Assembly (NCBI GenBank): GCA_000508965.1
Contig: BAHV02000001.1
Coordinates: forward strand, 308,008 to 372,007
DNA length: 64,000 bases
Direction: 5' to 3'
From: Dielma sp000508965
GTDB taxonomy: Bacteria; Bacillota_I; Bacilli_A; Erysipelotrichales; Erysipelotrichaceae
The translations under genes were made by a program, and so were the position numbers. The number at the start of each line of letters is the position of its first letter. Within the stretch, counting starts at the first letter, position 1. Under the pieces are notes generated by a model. It was not told where the DNA came from, ran no database searches, and worked only from the letters and a program-made list of their open reading frames with translations. Positions 55,366 through 64,000 of the stretch are shown here, in pieces.

Positions 55366-56387
55366 TTCAGCTTAACCTCGCCGCTGTCAGTAATTTTACC
55401 GATGACATAGCTTTCTTCACCGATTTCACTTAACAATTGCTGAAGCTTAGCAGCATCATCAGCATCAACCGCACAGACAAAACCAATACCCATATTAAAT
55501 ACGTTATACATTTCTTCTTTATCGATATTGCCCAGCTTCTGCAAAAGTTCGAAGATTGGTTTTTTAGGGAAAGCATTCACATTAATCTCAATACCCTGTC
55601 CCTCATGCAGCATCCGCGGCAGATTTTCATAGAAGCCGCCGCCAGTCACATGACTCATGCCGTGCAGATCTACCTTGCCAAATAAATGCTTGATTGCCTT
55701 CACATAGATTTTAGTCGGTGTCAGGATTTCTTCGCCTAATGTTTTACCTAATTCAGGCATATATTCATCTAATTTTAATTGATGATCCTTAAATAAAATC
55801 TTACGGATCAATGAGAATCCATTCGAATGACAGCCGCTGGATGGCAGACCGACTAAAACATCACCGACCTTAACCATTGAGCCGTCGATCAAATTCGCCT
55901 TATCCACAGCACCGACACAGAATCCGGCAATATCATAATGATGCTCATCATACATATCCGGCATTTCGGCTGTTTCCCCGCCAATTAAAGCACATTCAGA
56001 TAATACACAGCCGTCAGCAACCCCCTTGACCAGCTGTTCAATTTTCTCCGGATAGTTTTTGCCTACCGCGAGATAATCAAGGAAGAAAATCGGAGATGCC
56101 CCCTGCACCAATACATCATTGACACACATTGCCACAGCATCGATACCAATCGTATCATGCTTATCCATTTCAAAAGCTACCATCAGCTTCGTACCGACGC
56201 CATCTGTTCCTGATACCAGCACCGGTTCTTTCATGTTCAGCATGCTTAAATCAAACATACCGCCAAAAGCGCCGATAGAATCAATTGCACCCTTGACCTT
56301 TGTTCTCGCTACATGACTTTTAATTCTTCTTACTGACTCATAACCGGCTTCAAGATTTACGCCGGCCTCTTCATAGTGCTTGCTCAT
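55359..56387 (-). CDS. purM: Phosphoribosylformylglycinamidine cyclo-ligase (AIR synthetase)
   Basis: A 342-residue protein with YEEAGVNLEAGYESVRRIKS, VSGTDGVGTKLMVA, LIGGETAEMPDMY and VTGGGFYENLPRML, all typical of AIRS. It closes the imidazole ring (FGAM to AIR) with ATP. It directly follows the purC stop (start at 56387, purC ends at 56388). Confidence 0.97.
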   Translation of the reverse strand: MSKHYEEAGVNLEAGYESVRRIKSHVARTKVKGAIDSIGAFGGMFDLSMLNMKEPVLVSGTDGVGTKLMVAFEMDKHDTIGIDAVAMCVNDVLVQGASPIFFLDYLAVGKNYPEKIEQLVKGVADGCVLSECALIGGETAEMPDMYDEHHYDIAGFCVGAVDKANLIDGSMVKVGDVLVGLPSSGCHSNGFSLIRKILFKDHQLKLDEYMPELGKTLGEEILTPTKIYVKAIKHLFGKVDLHGMSHVTGGGFYENLPRMLHEGQGIEINVNAFPKKPIFELLQKLGNIDKEEMYNVFNMGIGFVCAVDADDAAKLQQLLSEIGEESYVIGKITDSGEVKLKW

Positions 56388-57095
56388 TTATGCTTCCTCT
56401 TTCGTTAAACGTTTGCAGATTTCAATATAAGCCTCTTCTACATTACCCATTTCGCGTCTGAAACGGTCTTTATCAAGCTTTTCATTCGTATCCTTATCCC
56501 ATAAGCGGCAGCTGTCCGGTGAAATTTCATCAGCTAACATAATATTGCCATCCGCGTCTTTACCAAATTCAATCTTAAAATCGATCAGACGTACACCCAC
56601 ACTGTCAAACAATTTGATTAATAGCTGATTAATCTGAGCGGTAAGCTCCCAAACCCGATTTAATTCTTCACGTGTCGCAATACCCATAGCGATTGCATGT
56701 GTATCATTAATAAGCGGATCATTTAATTCATCACATTTATAACAGATTTCAAAGATCGGTTCCTTACAAGGCACACCTTCTTCAATCCCTAACCGTTTAG
56801 AAGCTGAGCCTGCAAAGACATTGCGGACAATAACTTCCAAAGGTAAAATTTCTACCTTCTTACAAAGCTGATCGCGTTCATTCAGAGTTTTAATTAAATG
56901 TGTTTCAATTCCGTTATCTTTTAAATAACCAAAAATCATGGTAGAAATCTTATTATTCAAAATACCTTTATTATGAATCTGATCTTTTTTCAGGCCGTTA
57001 AATGCTGTGGCATCGTCTTTGTAATGCATGAGAATTTCATTCGGATTCTCTGTTTCATAAATCTGTTTAGCCTTACCTTCATATAATAGTTTCAT
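56388..57095 (-). CDS. purC: SAICAR synthetase
   Basis: A 235-residue protein with LLYEGKAKQIYETENP, HYKDDATAFNG, VRNVFAGSASKRLG, VRLIDFKIEFG and DEISPDSCRLWD. It joins aspartate to CAIR. It lies 11 bp after purL with GGGAG as ribosome site. Bacterial short form, not fused to PurE. Confidence 0.97.
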   Translation of the reverse strand: MKLLYEGKAKQIYETENPNEILMHYKDDATAFNGLKKDQIHNKGILNNKISTMIFGYLKDNGIETHLIKTLNERDQLCKKVEILPLEVIVRNVFAGSASKRLGIEEGVPCKEPIFEICYKCDELNDPLINDTHAIAMGIATREELNRVWELTAQINQLLIKLFDSVGVRLIDFKIEFGKDADGNIMLADEISPDSCRLWDKDTNEKLDKDRFRREMGNVEEAYIEICKRLTKEEA

Positions 57096-57106
57096 GTTTT
57101 TCTCCC

Positions 57107-60100
57107 TTATTTCTTGAAATAGTTTACACCGTTAGTAAATATATCCTGATGTTTATTACCGCTGATATTCTGGAACAAACCTTCTTCATAACGCTCACTG
57201 TGTCCCATCTTGCCGAAGATTTTACCGTCAGCACTGGTAATACCTTCGATGGCATAGCTTGAACCATTGATGTTATACAGTCCATTCATCGTTGTCTGTC
57301 CGTCAAGATCAGTGTATTGTGTTGCGACTTGACCGTTGGCGAATAATTCTTCTGCCAATTCATCGCTGACTACAAATTTTCCTTCACCATGTGAGAAGGC
57401 AATGGAGTGCAGTTCATTCACCTTAAAGCTTGACAGCCATGGCGATTGATTGGATGTAACCTTGGTGCAGGCGATTTTTGAGACATGCCGGTTTATATTA
57501 TTTCTGAATAATGTCGGTGAAGCTTCATTCAGCTTTGTTATATCGCCATAAGGCAGATATCCGGATTTGATCAATGCCTGGAAACCATTACAGATACCCA
57601 AAATCAAGCCATCACGCTCAAGCAAACCATCGATTGCTTTTCTGATCTTTTCATTACTTAATACATTGGCAATAAATTTACCGGAGCCATCAGGTTCATC
57701 ACCGCTTGAGAACCCACCGCCAAGGGCAAGAATCTGTGCGTTTGACAGTTTATCGCTTAGTTCATTTAAGCTCTCCTCGATTGCCAATACATTCATATTC
57801 TTAAATACTACGATTTCTACTTCAGCGCCGGCTCTTTCAAAAGCCTGTTTCGTATCATATTCACAGTTTGAACCAGGGAATACCGGAATAATGACTTTGA
57901 CATGATCCGTTGGCTTTGCACATTTTTTAATTTCCTTTGCTTCATAGACAGGTGTATTGATACTTGTTTTATCTTCATCGACAATGATTGGATATAATTT
58001 CTTATAACGGCTTTCCCATGCTTCAATCGTTTCTTCAATCGTCAATGTCGTTTCATTGATCTGCAGCGTTGGCTGTTCTGTTACCGTGCCTAAATAAATG
58101 AAATTTTCTTCATGAATTTCAGCCGATGCTTCGATCAGCATGCCGCCGATATTTAAGTCAAACAAGGCTTCATCACTCTTAACACAAATACCCAGCTTGT
58201 TGCCGAAGCTCATTTTACATAAAGCTTCCGCGATACCGCCAATCTTGATTGTACATGCAGCGGATACTTGATGTTCACTGATCAAATCATAAACTTTTGT
58301 GAAGTTCTTCTTCAAGGCTTCATAATTGGCACTGCCGTTTTCATGCATTGGATGCTTTACAAAATAAATCTTGCTGCCTGCCTGTTTAAATTCAGTGGAT
58401 ACGATATGATCCGCTTTTTCGGCAGCTACCGCAAAAGTGATTAAAGTAGGCGGCACATGAATTTGATTAAATGTTCCGCTCATAGAGTCCTTACCGCCGA
58501 TGGCCGGTGTTTCAAATGCCATCTGAGCTTCGATTAAGCCAAGTAATGCCTGCATTGGTTTACCCCATTTTTCAGGCACTTGATTTAATCTTTCAAAATA
58601 TTCCTGACAGGATAAGCGAGCTTTGCGATAATCACCGCCTAATGCGGTAAGCTTTGCTAAAGCCTCTACAACGCTGTAACTGCCGGTGAGATATGGTGAA
58701 TAATCTGCTAATTCTGAATTAAAACCATAAGTCATCATCGATACTGTATTGGTAAAGCCAAGTACCGGTAATTTTTGTACAGAGCCTTCTGTTTCTCCTA
58801 ATTGATACTTACCGCCATAAGGCATCAATACCGTTGATTTGCCGATCGTTGAGTCAAACATTTCAACTAATCCCTTTTGACTTGCGACATTAGGCTGCTT
58901 TAAATTATTTAAAATTGCATTTTTTAATTCGCCATGCACTGTCTGATGGAATGGATCTTTCTCTTCATCACCCGCTTTAATTACGACTGATTGATGTTGA
59001 CGGACACCATTTGTATCAAGGAAAGCACGAGCAATATCTACAATGACTTCACCTTGGAAGCTCATTACAAGACGAGGTTCTTCAGTGACTTCCGCTACCT
59101 CATATGCTTTCAGGTTTTCCTGATAAGCAAGCTCCTTAAATTTTTCTACATCTTTTGGCTCAACAAGCACTGCCATACGTTCCTGTGATTCAGAAATGGC
59201 TAACTCTGTGCCGCTTAAACCAGCATATTTAACTTCAACCTTATCCAAGTCGATTTTTAAACCATCGGCAATTTCACCCACTGCTACGCTGACACCGCCG
59301 GCACCGAAGTCGTTAGCTTTTTTTATTAAGCGTGTTACTTCAGGATTTCTGAATAATCGCTGCAGTTTGCGTTCAATCGGTGCATTCCCCTTTTGTACCT
59401 CACTGGAGCATTTAGTCAATGAAGTATCATTATGTTCCTTACTGGAACCAGTAGCACCGCCGACACCATCACGGCCAGTCGCGCCGCCAATCAACAAAAT
59501 AACATCACCAGCAGCAGGCTTCTCACGTTTAACCCATGATTTTGGAGCCGCCCCGACAACAGCGCCTACTTCCATTCGTTTAGCGGTATAACCATCGTGA
59601 TAGATTTCTTTTACATAAGTTGTCGCCAGACCAATCTGATTGCCATAGCTTGAATAACCTTGGGCAGCACCTTTAGAAATTCTGGACTGCGGGAGCTTGT
59701 TTGGCAATGCGTCTTTTAAATCGGCTGTAATATCACCGGCACCGGTAACCCGCATCGCCTGATATACATAACTTCTGCCTGACAATGGGTCACGGATTGC
59801 ACCGCCGATACATGTGCTTGCACCGCCGAAAGGTTCAATTTCAGTTGGATGATTGTGGGTTTCATTCTTAAACATCAGCAGCCATGTTTCTTCCTTGCCG
59901 TTGACATCCACTGGAATTTCGATAGAACAAGCATTAATTTCATCACTGATTTCCAAGTCTTCCAGCTTGCCAGCCTTGCGCAGCGCTTTACCGGCAACCG
60001 TAGCCATATCCATTAACGTCATTGGTTTGCGATTGCCATGAACCTTTTCGCGCAGCGCGCAGTATGTATCATAAGCCTGCTGGATCTGTTCCTGATAATG

Positions 60101-60814
60101 ACCAGCATCAATCTTTACATTTTCGAGACAAGTTTCAAAGGTTGTATGACGGCAGTGATCAGACCAATAAGTATCTAATACTTTAATTTCCGTTTCACTT
60201 GGATCACGCTTTTCTTCATCACGGAAATAATCGCGGATAAATGCAAGATCAGCTTCACTCATTGCCAGACCTTCGCTCTCTCTGAAAGCGGCAATCTGCT
60301 CATCGTTATATTTCGTAAAGCCAACAATTGTTAACACCGGCTCGATTTCCACATCTTCTTCATAGTCCAATACGGATAAATCTTTTTCCCGCATCTCTAC
60401 CGGATTAATCAGATAGTGCTTTACCGCATTGATTTCATCTTCACTTACATTACCGTTAAGTACAATCAAGCGGCCGCTTTTCACAACGACATCCTGCTTA
60501 TTATTCAGCAGCATCAAGCACTGCTCGGCAGAATCCGCACGCTGATCATACTGTCCAGGCAGACATTCATAAGCAACAATTTGTTTCTTCTCTAAATCAA
60601 GCGTATCTCTTACTTCATCAGTTACGGTTTCTGACAAAACCTTTGTTTTCAAAAGCTTTAAATCTTCTTCATCAGCATTGAATACATCATAAATATTGTA
60701 ATATTCAATACCCGTCAGACCGGTTATTGATAAGTTAGTTTTTAATTCACGATACAGTGATTCTGATTCAATCTGAAACTGCTGTTTTTTGTTGACAAAC
60801 ACACGATAGTTCAT
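57107..60814 (-). CDS. purL: Phosphoribosylformylglycinamidine synthase, single-chain
   Basis: A 1,235-residue fused FGAM synthase. An N-terminal PurS-like part (about 1-170) is followed by two AIRS-type synthetase domains (DTYWSDHCRHTTFET about 209-223, NETHNHPTEIEPFGGASTCI, and GVGGATGSSKEHN). The C-terminal class I glutaminase domain has IPVFPGSNCEYD, the nucleophile in ILGICNGFQALI and AFSHGEGKF. The single-chain form replaces the separate PurS, PurL and PurQ of Bacillus. This long variant occurs in some Clostridia and Erysipelotrichia. No separate purS or purQ is seen, as expected. Confidence 0.97.
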   Translation of the reverse strand: MNYRVFVNKKQQFQIESESLYRELKTNLSITGLTGIEYYNIYDVFNADEEDLKLLKTKVLSETVTDEVRDTLDLEKKQIVAYECLPGQYDQRADSAEQCLMLLNNKQDVVVKSGRLIVLNGNVSEDEINAVKHYLINPVEMREKDLSVLDYEEDVEIEPVLTIVGFTKYNDEQIAAFRESEGLAMSEADLAFIRDYFRDEEKRDPSETEIKVLDTYWSDHCRHTTFETCLENVKIDAGHYQEQIQQAYDTYCALREKVHGNRKPMTLMDMATVAGKALRKAGKLEDLEISDEINACSIEIPVDVNGKEETWLLMFKNETHNHPTEIEPFGGASTCIGGAIRDPLSGRSYVYQAMRVTGAGDITADLKDALPNKLPQSRISKGAAQGYSSYGNQIGLATTYVKEIYHDGYTAKRMEVGAVVGAAPKSWVKREKPAAGDVILLIGGATGRDGVGGATGSSKEHNDTSLTKCSSEVQKGNAPIERKLQRLFRNPEVTRLIKKANDFGAGGVSVAVGEIADGLKIDLDKVEVKYAGLSGTELAISESQERMAVLVEPKDVEKFKELAYQENLKAYEVAEVTEEPRLVMSFQGEVIVDIARAFLDTNGVRQHQSVVIKAGDEEKDPFHQTVHGELKNAILNNLKQPNVASQKGLVEMFDSTIGKSTVLMPYGGKYQLGETEGSVQKLPVLGFTNTVSMMTYGFNSELADYSPYLTGSYSVVEALAKLTALGGDYRKARLSCQEYFERLNQVPEKWGKPMQALLGLIEAQMAFETPAIGGKDSMSGTFNQIHVPPTLITFAVAAEKADHIVSTEFKQAGSKIYFVKHPMHENGSANYEALKKNFTKVYDLISEHQVSAACTIKIGGIAEALCKMSFGNKLGICVKSDEALFDLNIGGMLIEASAEIHEENFIYLGTVTEQPTLQINETTLTIEETIEAWESRYKKLYPIIVDEDKTSINTPVYEAKEIKKCAKPTDHVKVIIPVFPGSNCEYDTKQAFERAGAEVEIVVFKNMNVLAIEESLNELSDKLSNAQILALGGGFSSGDEPDGSGKFIANVLSNEKIRKAIDGLLERDGLILGICNGFQALIKSGYLPYGDITKLNEASPTLFRNNINRHVSKIACTKVTSNQSPWLSSFKVNELHSIAFSHGEGKFVVSDELAEELFANGQVATQYTDLDGQTTMNGLYNINGSSYAIEGITSADGKIFGKMGHSERYEEGLFQNISGNKHQDIFTNGVNYFKK

Positions 60815-60826
60815 AGTTCCCTCTTT

Positions 60827-61897
60827 CTACCTGATAAAGGCTTCCGCTTCTTTTACCAATGCTTCTAAATCATCACCGCAGAATGTGACATGCCCCATTT
60901 TACGGTTATTTTTTACTTCCTTTTTACCATACATATATACCTTTGCATAAGCTGGGCACTGTTTACTTAAAGCCGCCGATACATGCTGTCCCAATACATT
61001 CACCATGACCGCCGGACTTTTTATTTCCGGTTTACTTAAAGTCTCATTAAACAGTGCAGCAATGGCCAAATCATATTGGCTCTTATCATAAGCATCCATG
61101 GTTAGGTGTCCGCTGTTATGCGGCCGAGGTGCGATCTCATTAATATAGATTTCACCATCTTTGCCAACAAACATTTCTAGCACAAGAATGCCTGTAAAGC
61201 CAAAGCCTGACATTACCTGCAATGCTGTTTCCTTAGCCTTGCGTTTAATTTCCTCACTCACTCTGGCTGGAGAAATTGATAAGTGCAAGATACCATGTTC
61301 ATGAATATTCTCAATCGGTTCAAAGACGGCCATGGAGCCATTCCCTGAACGTACAACGATTACTGATACCTCACACGCAAAATCAACAAGGCCCTCAACG
61401 ATATATTGCACATTGCCCTTTTCCTGCATAAACTTTTCTAAGTCCGCATCGGTCCTGATCAGCCATTGACCTTTGCCGTCATAACCGCCCTCACAGGTTT
61501 TAATGATATACGGCATCGGCAGATGGATCGTTTCGCCTAACTCTTCATAAGGTGCTGTTTTAGCACCGGTTTTACGGATGGCGTCTTTTTCACGCAGCCG
61601 GTTCTGTGAAATATGCAAGGGATCATACCCCTGTGGAACATTTCCTCCGCATTGCTTTACAAGCTCAACTGCCTCAGCCTTAATGTTTTCAAATTCATAA
61701 GTGATAGCATCACTATTCTCTGCCATTTCTTTCAGACATTCAGGATTCTCATATGGGCCAACAATCATTCGGTCACTGTTTTGTGAGGCAGATACAGGGT
61801 TAGACGGATCAAGAACGATTGTCGTATGACCTGCCGCATGAGCTGCATCAACAAGATACATTCCCAATTGGCCACCGCCGATGATCCCTACTCGCAT
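60827..61897 (-). CDS. purK: N5-carboxyaminoimidazole ribonucleotide synthase
   Basis: A 356-residue ATP-grasp protein with MRVGIIGGGQLGMYLVDAAH, IIKTCEGGYDGKGQWLI (ATP-grasp loop), VEGLVDFACEVSVIVVRSG and NEIAPRPHNSGH. It carboxylates AIR with bicarbonate and ATP, ahead of PurE. Its start overlaps the end of purE by 10 bp. Confidence 0.97.
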   Translation of the reverse strand: MRVGIIGGGQLGMYLVDAAHAAGHTTIVLDPSNPVSASQNSDRMIVGPYENPECLKEMAENSDAITYEFENIKAEAVELVKQCGGNVPQGYDPLHISQNRLREKDAIRKTGAKTAPYEELGETIHLPMPYIIKTCEGGYDGKGQWLIRTDADLEKFMQEKGNVQYIVEGLVDFACEVSVIVVRSGNGSMAVFEPIENIHEHGILHLSISPARVSEEIKRKAKETALQVMSGFGFTGILVLEMFVGKDGEIYINEIAPRPHNSGHLTMDAYDKSQYDLAIAALFNETLSKPEIKSPAVMVNVLGQHVSAALSKQCPAYAKVYMYGKKEVKNNRKMGHVTFCGDDLEALVKEAEAFIR

Positions 61898-62379
61898 AGC
61901 TCAATCTGTGCATCATCAAGCACAGCCTGCGTTTGTTTTTGTTTATAAGCTTTTAACTTTTCACGCACCGCTTCATCATGCAGAGCTAAAATTTCGGCTG
62001 CCAAAATACCGGCATTTTTTGCACCGGCAGTACCGATAGCTGTTGTAGCAACCGGAATGCCTCCCGGCATCTGAACAATGGAAAGCAAAGAATCCAACCC
62101 ACTCAACGCCCTTGACTGAACTGGTACGCCAATTACCGGAATTGTCGTCATCGCCGCTACCATCCCCGGTAAATGAGCCGCACCTCCAGCACCGGCAATA
62201 ATTACTTGAATACCTCTGGCCTCTGCTTCATCTGCGAACTGCACCATAGCATGCGGCGTACGATGCGCAGAAACTACTCTGGCTTCATACCCAATGCCGA
62301 ACTCCTTCAGCATGTTCATCGTCTCCTGCATTGTCGCAAGATCTGAACGTGAACCCATAATCACACTAACCTTTACCAT
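61888..62379 (-). CDS. purE: N5-CAIR mutase, class I PurE
   Basis: A 163-residue protein with VSVIMGSRSDLATMQ at the start, VVSAHRTPHAM, IAGAGGAAHLPGMVAA and GVPVQSRALSGLDSLLSIVQ, all typical of bacterial class I PurE. I chose the ATG at 62379 because AAGGAGG lies about 8 bp before it; a longer frame to 62430 would run through the attenuator hairpin. It is the first gene of the operon, under the riboswitch and attenuator upstream. Confidence 0.97.
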   Translation of the reverse strand: MVKVSVIMGSRSDLATMQETMNMLKEFGIGYEARVVSAHRTPHAMVQFADEAEARGIQVIIAGAGGAAHLPGMVAAMTTIPVIGVPVQSRALSGLDSLLSIVQMPGGIPVATTAIGTAGAKNAGILAAEILALHDEAVREKLKAYKQKQTQAVLDDAQIELCE

Positions 62380-62396
62380 TCCCTGTTCCTCCTTCA

Positions 62397-62437
62397 AAAG
62401 AAAAAGACATATTGGTTGCACTAAAAACAATATGTCT
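62397..62437 (-). terminator. Second purE leader terminator, overlapping a leader ORF stop
   Basis: On the minus strand AGACATATTG and CAATATGTCT form a perfect 10-bp stem with a 13-nt loop, followed by TTTTCTTTT. It lies between the riboswitch terminator and the purE ribosome site, and the TAG of the leader ORF falls in the loop. It would stop transcripts that escape the riboswitch. Confidence 0.8.
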
Positions 62438-62486
62438 GAATATCCATAAGTATATGAATAGGATTTCTCGAATTGATGACCATCAT
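62421..62486 (-). CDS. Putative 21-residue leader peptide in purE leader
   Basis: AGGAGG stands 4 bp before ATGATG at 62486. The frame begins MMVINSRNPIHILMD, ends QTYCF and stops at TAG (62421-62423) in the loop of the terminator above. A ribosome translating to the stop would cover the 5' arm of that hairpin and so could prevent termination. No long run of one amino acid is seen, so any sensed factor is unclear. This is sequence-based inference. Confidence 0.45.
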   Translation of the reverse strand: MMVINSRNPIHILMDIQTYCF

Positions 62487-62504
62487 TGATCCTCCTAGTG
62501 TTTT

Positions 62505-62542
62505 AAAATAAAAAAGCTGTTTTTCCACAAGTAAAAAACAGC
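62505..62542 (-). terminator. Riboswitch expression-platform terminator
   Basis: On the minus strand GCTGTTTTT and AAAAACAGC form a 9-bp stem with loop TACTTGTGG, followed by TTTTTTATTTT. The loop segment ACTTGTGG can instead pair with the 3' P1 strand of the aptamer (CTACAAGT), giving an antiterminator when no ligand is bound. Confidence 0.85.
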
Positions 62543-62553
62543 ATCGCTATTTT

Positions 62554-62622
62554 CACTTGTAGTCTGCCGATTAGGTCAGCAGGTAGAGACTTGTCAGCCA
62601 AATTCTGACGGTTATACAAGAG
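62554..62622 (-). ncRNA. Purine riboswitch aptamer, guanine class
   Basis: On the minus strand the three-way junction core is present. P1 is CTCTTGTA with TACAAGTG. P2 is GTCAG/CTGAC, followed by the conserved junction GTCTCTACC. P3 is CTGC/GCAG, then GACTACAAG. The C in GACTAC at the specificity position predicts guanine or hypoxanthine rather than adenine (GATTAC in adenine aptamers). With the terminator 12 bp on, excess purine base should switch off purE-purH. Confidence 0.92.
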
Positions 62623-62641
62623 CTATTCAAATTACAGTACC

Positions 62642-62670
62642 ATTCTACAAGAGTTAACTGTTTATTTCAA
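62642..62670 (-). promoter_or_regulatory. Promoter of the purE operon
   Basis: On the minus strand TTGAAA (62665-62670), a 17-bp spacer and TAGAAT (62642-62647). Transcription would begin about 12-15 bp before the riboswitch P1. Confidence 0.7.
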
Positions 62671-63052
62671 TATAAAAATCGTCTTTTTAATAAAAATCAG
62701 CAATTTTTTAACTAATTCACCTGATTAAAAATCAACTTTTTATTATCTACACTGAAATTTAAGCGATTATTTAAAAAATTTCTTACATCATCATGCTGAA
62801 TCAGAATTACTATACATGAAAAATAACTGTTGATACACGTGTTATTATCAAAAGCTGATTACTTAGACATGTTTAATAAATTCATTATGAAGACCTTTTA
62901 ATCATAAAATTTAGTAATGCTCAATAAAAACATCCATAAATAAAAATATATTAAAGGATTTCTAATGTGATTACTAACTTCATCGCTACAGTAAACGTTA
63001 CCTATTATCTCTTAATAAAAACATTTAAAATCTAATAATTTGTTTATTCAAT
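62671..63052. other. A+T-rich intergenic region without gene
   Basis: About 380 bp with stops in all frames at short intervals. Runs such as AAAAATCA and TTTTTA recall the stretch upstream of purD (41385-41480). I see no RNA gene or clear operator. Confidence 0.5.
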
Positions 63053-63116
63053 TTAAAAAACAGATGAATCTAGAATATTATCACTATCTTCTTTATCCTT
63101 TCATCATCTGTTTTAT
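63053..63116 (-). terminator. Hairpin after the small right-edge genes
   Basis: AAAACAGATGA (63057-63067) and TCATCTGTTTT (63104-63114) form a perfect 11-bp stem with a 36-nt loop; on the minus strand TTTTTTAAATT follows. It is about 160 bp after the stop at 63274. The long loop lowers confidence. Confidence 0.45.
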
Positions 63117-63273
63117 TATTTTATAACCATACACTAGATTACACTATTATTTACTTAATAATTCATAACACCCTTTTGTATTATGAATTTTTTTAAATAT
63201 CTAGTAATTACGATTACTATTATAATTGTAGCATAGAATTAGCTAACCTATATTATTACATACATTAAAAATA

Positions 63274-63758
63274 TTAATAATAATTCTGCACTTCACCTGT
63301 ATATCTAGCGCCATTTATTCTTCCAATTTCCCATTCATATAATATACCTATATAATAAAAATCATCATTAATGCTTACAGGCAACCAACTACTTGGAGCG
63401 TTATACGAGTATGAAGCAGATGCTCCTATTGAATAAGATTTTTTTTGATTATGAACAACTGGGCCTACAGATGTTCCATTACAACCAATTGTAACAGTTT
63501 GAGAATATATTGTCCATGCATTATCTTTTCTAGTAATACCACCTTCTGCTTTAGTTAAAAGGACATAAGTGACTCCATCATCATAAGATTTGGTATAGTA
63601 AAAAGTTGAATAAACATTAAATGAATGATCTAATATATCTTCATTATATTCATTCGATCCAGTACCTGCGCGTTGTACTTTTGCTGAATCCACAAAATAA
63701 GTGACTACAGTTTTTTTGATTTCTTGTTCACTACTTCTAGTCAATGATGGTACTTCAT
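63274..63758 (-). pseudogene. Unrecognised small protein gene with apparent 5' frameshift
   Basis: A well placed start (AAGGAG, 7 bp, ATG at 63758) reads only MKYHH before a stop. The long frame is one phase off and is open from just after the stop of the upstream membrane gene: EVPSLTRSSEQEIKKTVVTY and about 140 more residues to GARYTGEVQNYY. The only in-frame start is a TTG at 63744 without a ribosome site. The product is rich in Tyr, Ser and Thr (YSIGASASYSYNAPSSWLPV), like an exported beta-rich protein, but no signal peptide is in frame. Either a one-base change near the start inactivated it, or the base is misread. Family unknown. Confidence 0.45.
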
Positions 63759-63771
63759 CTAAAATCTCCTT

Positions 63772-64000
63772 TCACATTTTCTTATTTATATTTTTATTTC
63801 TTCTTTTCAATACAAAGTAACCAGTACTAAAACCAGTCATTAGACCTAATATAATTTCAAATAAAACAAAATAATTCTTATGCTTAACGACATATTCAAC
63901 ATAAAAATTTCTTGGCAATAATGAAAAATCAGCTGTAATAAATTGAAATAAAAGCAAGACAATAACAATCCATGAGACTATTAAGATCACTAAAATTAAA
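63772..64000 (-). CDS. Small membrane protein, 5' end beyond window
   Basis: The frame is open to the right edge (in-frame GTG at 63990 with open codons upstream). It has two hydrophobic helices (ILIVSWIVIVLLLFQFI and YFVLFEIILGLMTGFSTGYF) and a basic tail KRRNKNINKKM. It ends 13 bp before the start of the frameshifted gene. This two-helix, basic-tail form is common among bacteriocin-associated and stress membrane proteins, but nothing here identifies the family. Confidence 0.5.
   Translation of the reverse strand, partial: LILVILIVSWIVIVLLLFQFITADFSLLPRNFYVEYVVKHKNYFVLFEIILGLMTGFSTGYFVLKRRNKNINKKM

Noticed and set aside
62401..62430. Upstream extension of purE to 62430 (MFLVQ...)
   Set aside because: It would be translated from within the terminator hairpin without a ribosome site; the ATG at 62379 has AAGGAGG.

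Overview
The window looks like a chromosomal segment of an A+T-rich, low-GC Gram-positive bacterium (Bacillota). A gut Erysipelotrichia- or Clostridia-like organism is my best guess. The grounds are strong AGGAGG ribosome sites, many intrinsic terminators, a guanine-type purine riboswitch on a pur operon, a single-chain long PurL, an acetyl-type dap pathway, choline-binding-like wall repeats and very large Big_2/GLUG surface proteins. The taxonomic call is inference; I see no rRNA, tRNA, phage, IS or CRISPR array.

Left part (1-36.9 kb): two paralogous surface-protein loci on the minus strand. Locus 1 is a giant secreted protein cut by the left edge (1-8645), preceded by a 145-residue stand-alone SARP-type winged-helix regulator (8717-9154). 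Locus 2 is an intact 6,579-residue giant protein (15766-35505), preceded by a 147-residue paralogue of that regulator (35630-36073) and followed 16 bp later by a 1,440-residue partner (11427-15749) with cell-wall-binding repeats. In both loci an intrinsic terminator lies between regulator and giant gene. In both, a nearly identical upstream region carries an outward-facing consensus promoter flanked by two related palindromes centred on GTATAC. This is the most interesting part of the window: the palindromes could be operators of the mini-SARP or the ends of an invertible promoter. Next to locus 1 is an AbiE-type toxin-antitoxin pair with a frameshifted toxin; next to locus 2 is the decayed remnant of a second AbiE pair.

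Right part (37-62.7 kb): metabolism. Purine synthesis is in two minus-strand operons, purE-K-L-C-M-N-H and purD-purB-fhs; together they cover the de novo pathway except purF and prs. The purE leader holds a guanine-class riboswitch with its terminator, then a 21-codon leader ORF with a strong ribosome site, then a second terminator whose loop holds the leader ORF stop codon. Between the operons are a lysine/diaminopimelate cluster (dapF-dapB-dapH), a divergent MerR regulator/MATE efflux pair, a PLP aminotransferase, three GNAT acetyltransferases, a DUF1905 protein, and an exported lipoprotein reductase with two FMN-binding domains and a FAD domain followed by its probable MerR activator. Both MerR-associated promoters have the 19-bp spacer with an internal palindrome that is typical of MerR-activated genes.

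Right edge (62.7-64 kb): an A+T-rich gap, a small exported-looking ORF with an apparent 5' frameshift, and a small membrane protein cut by the edge.
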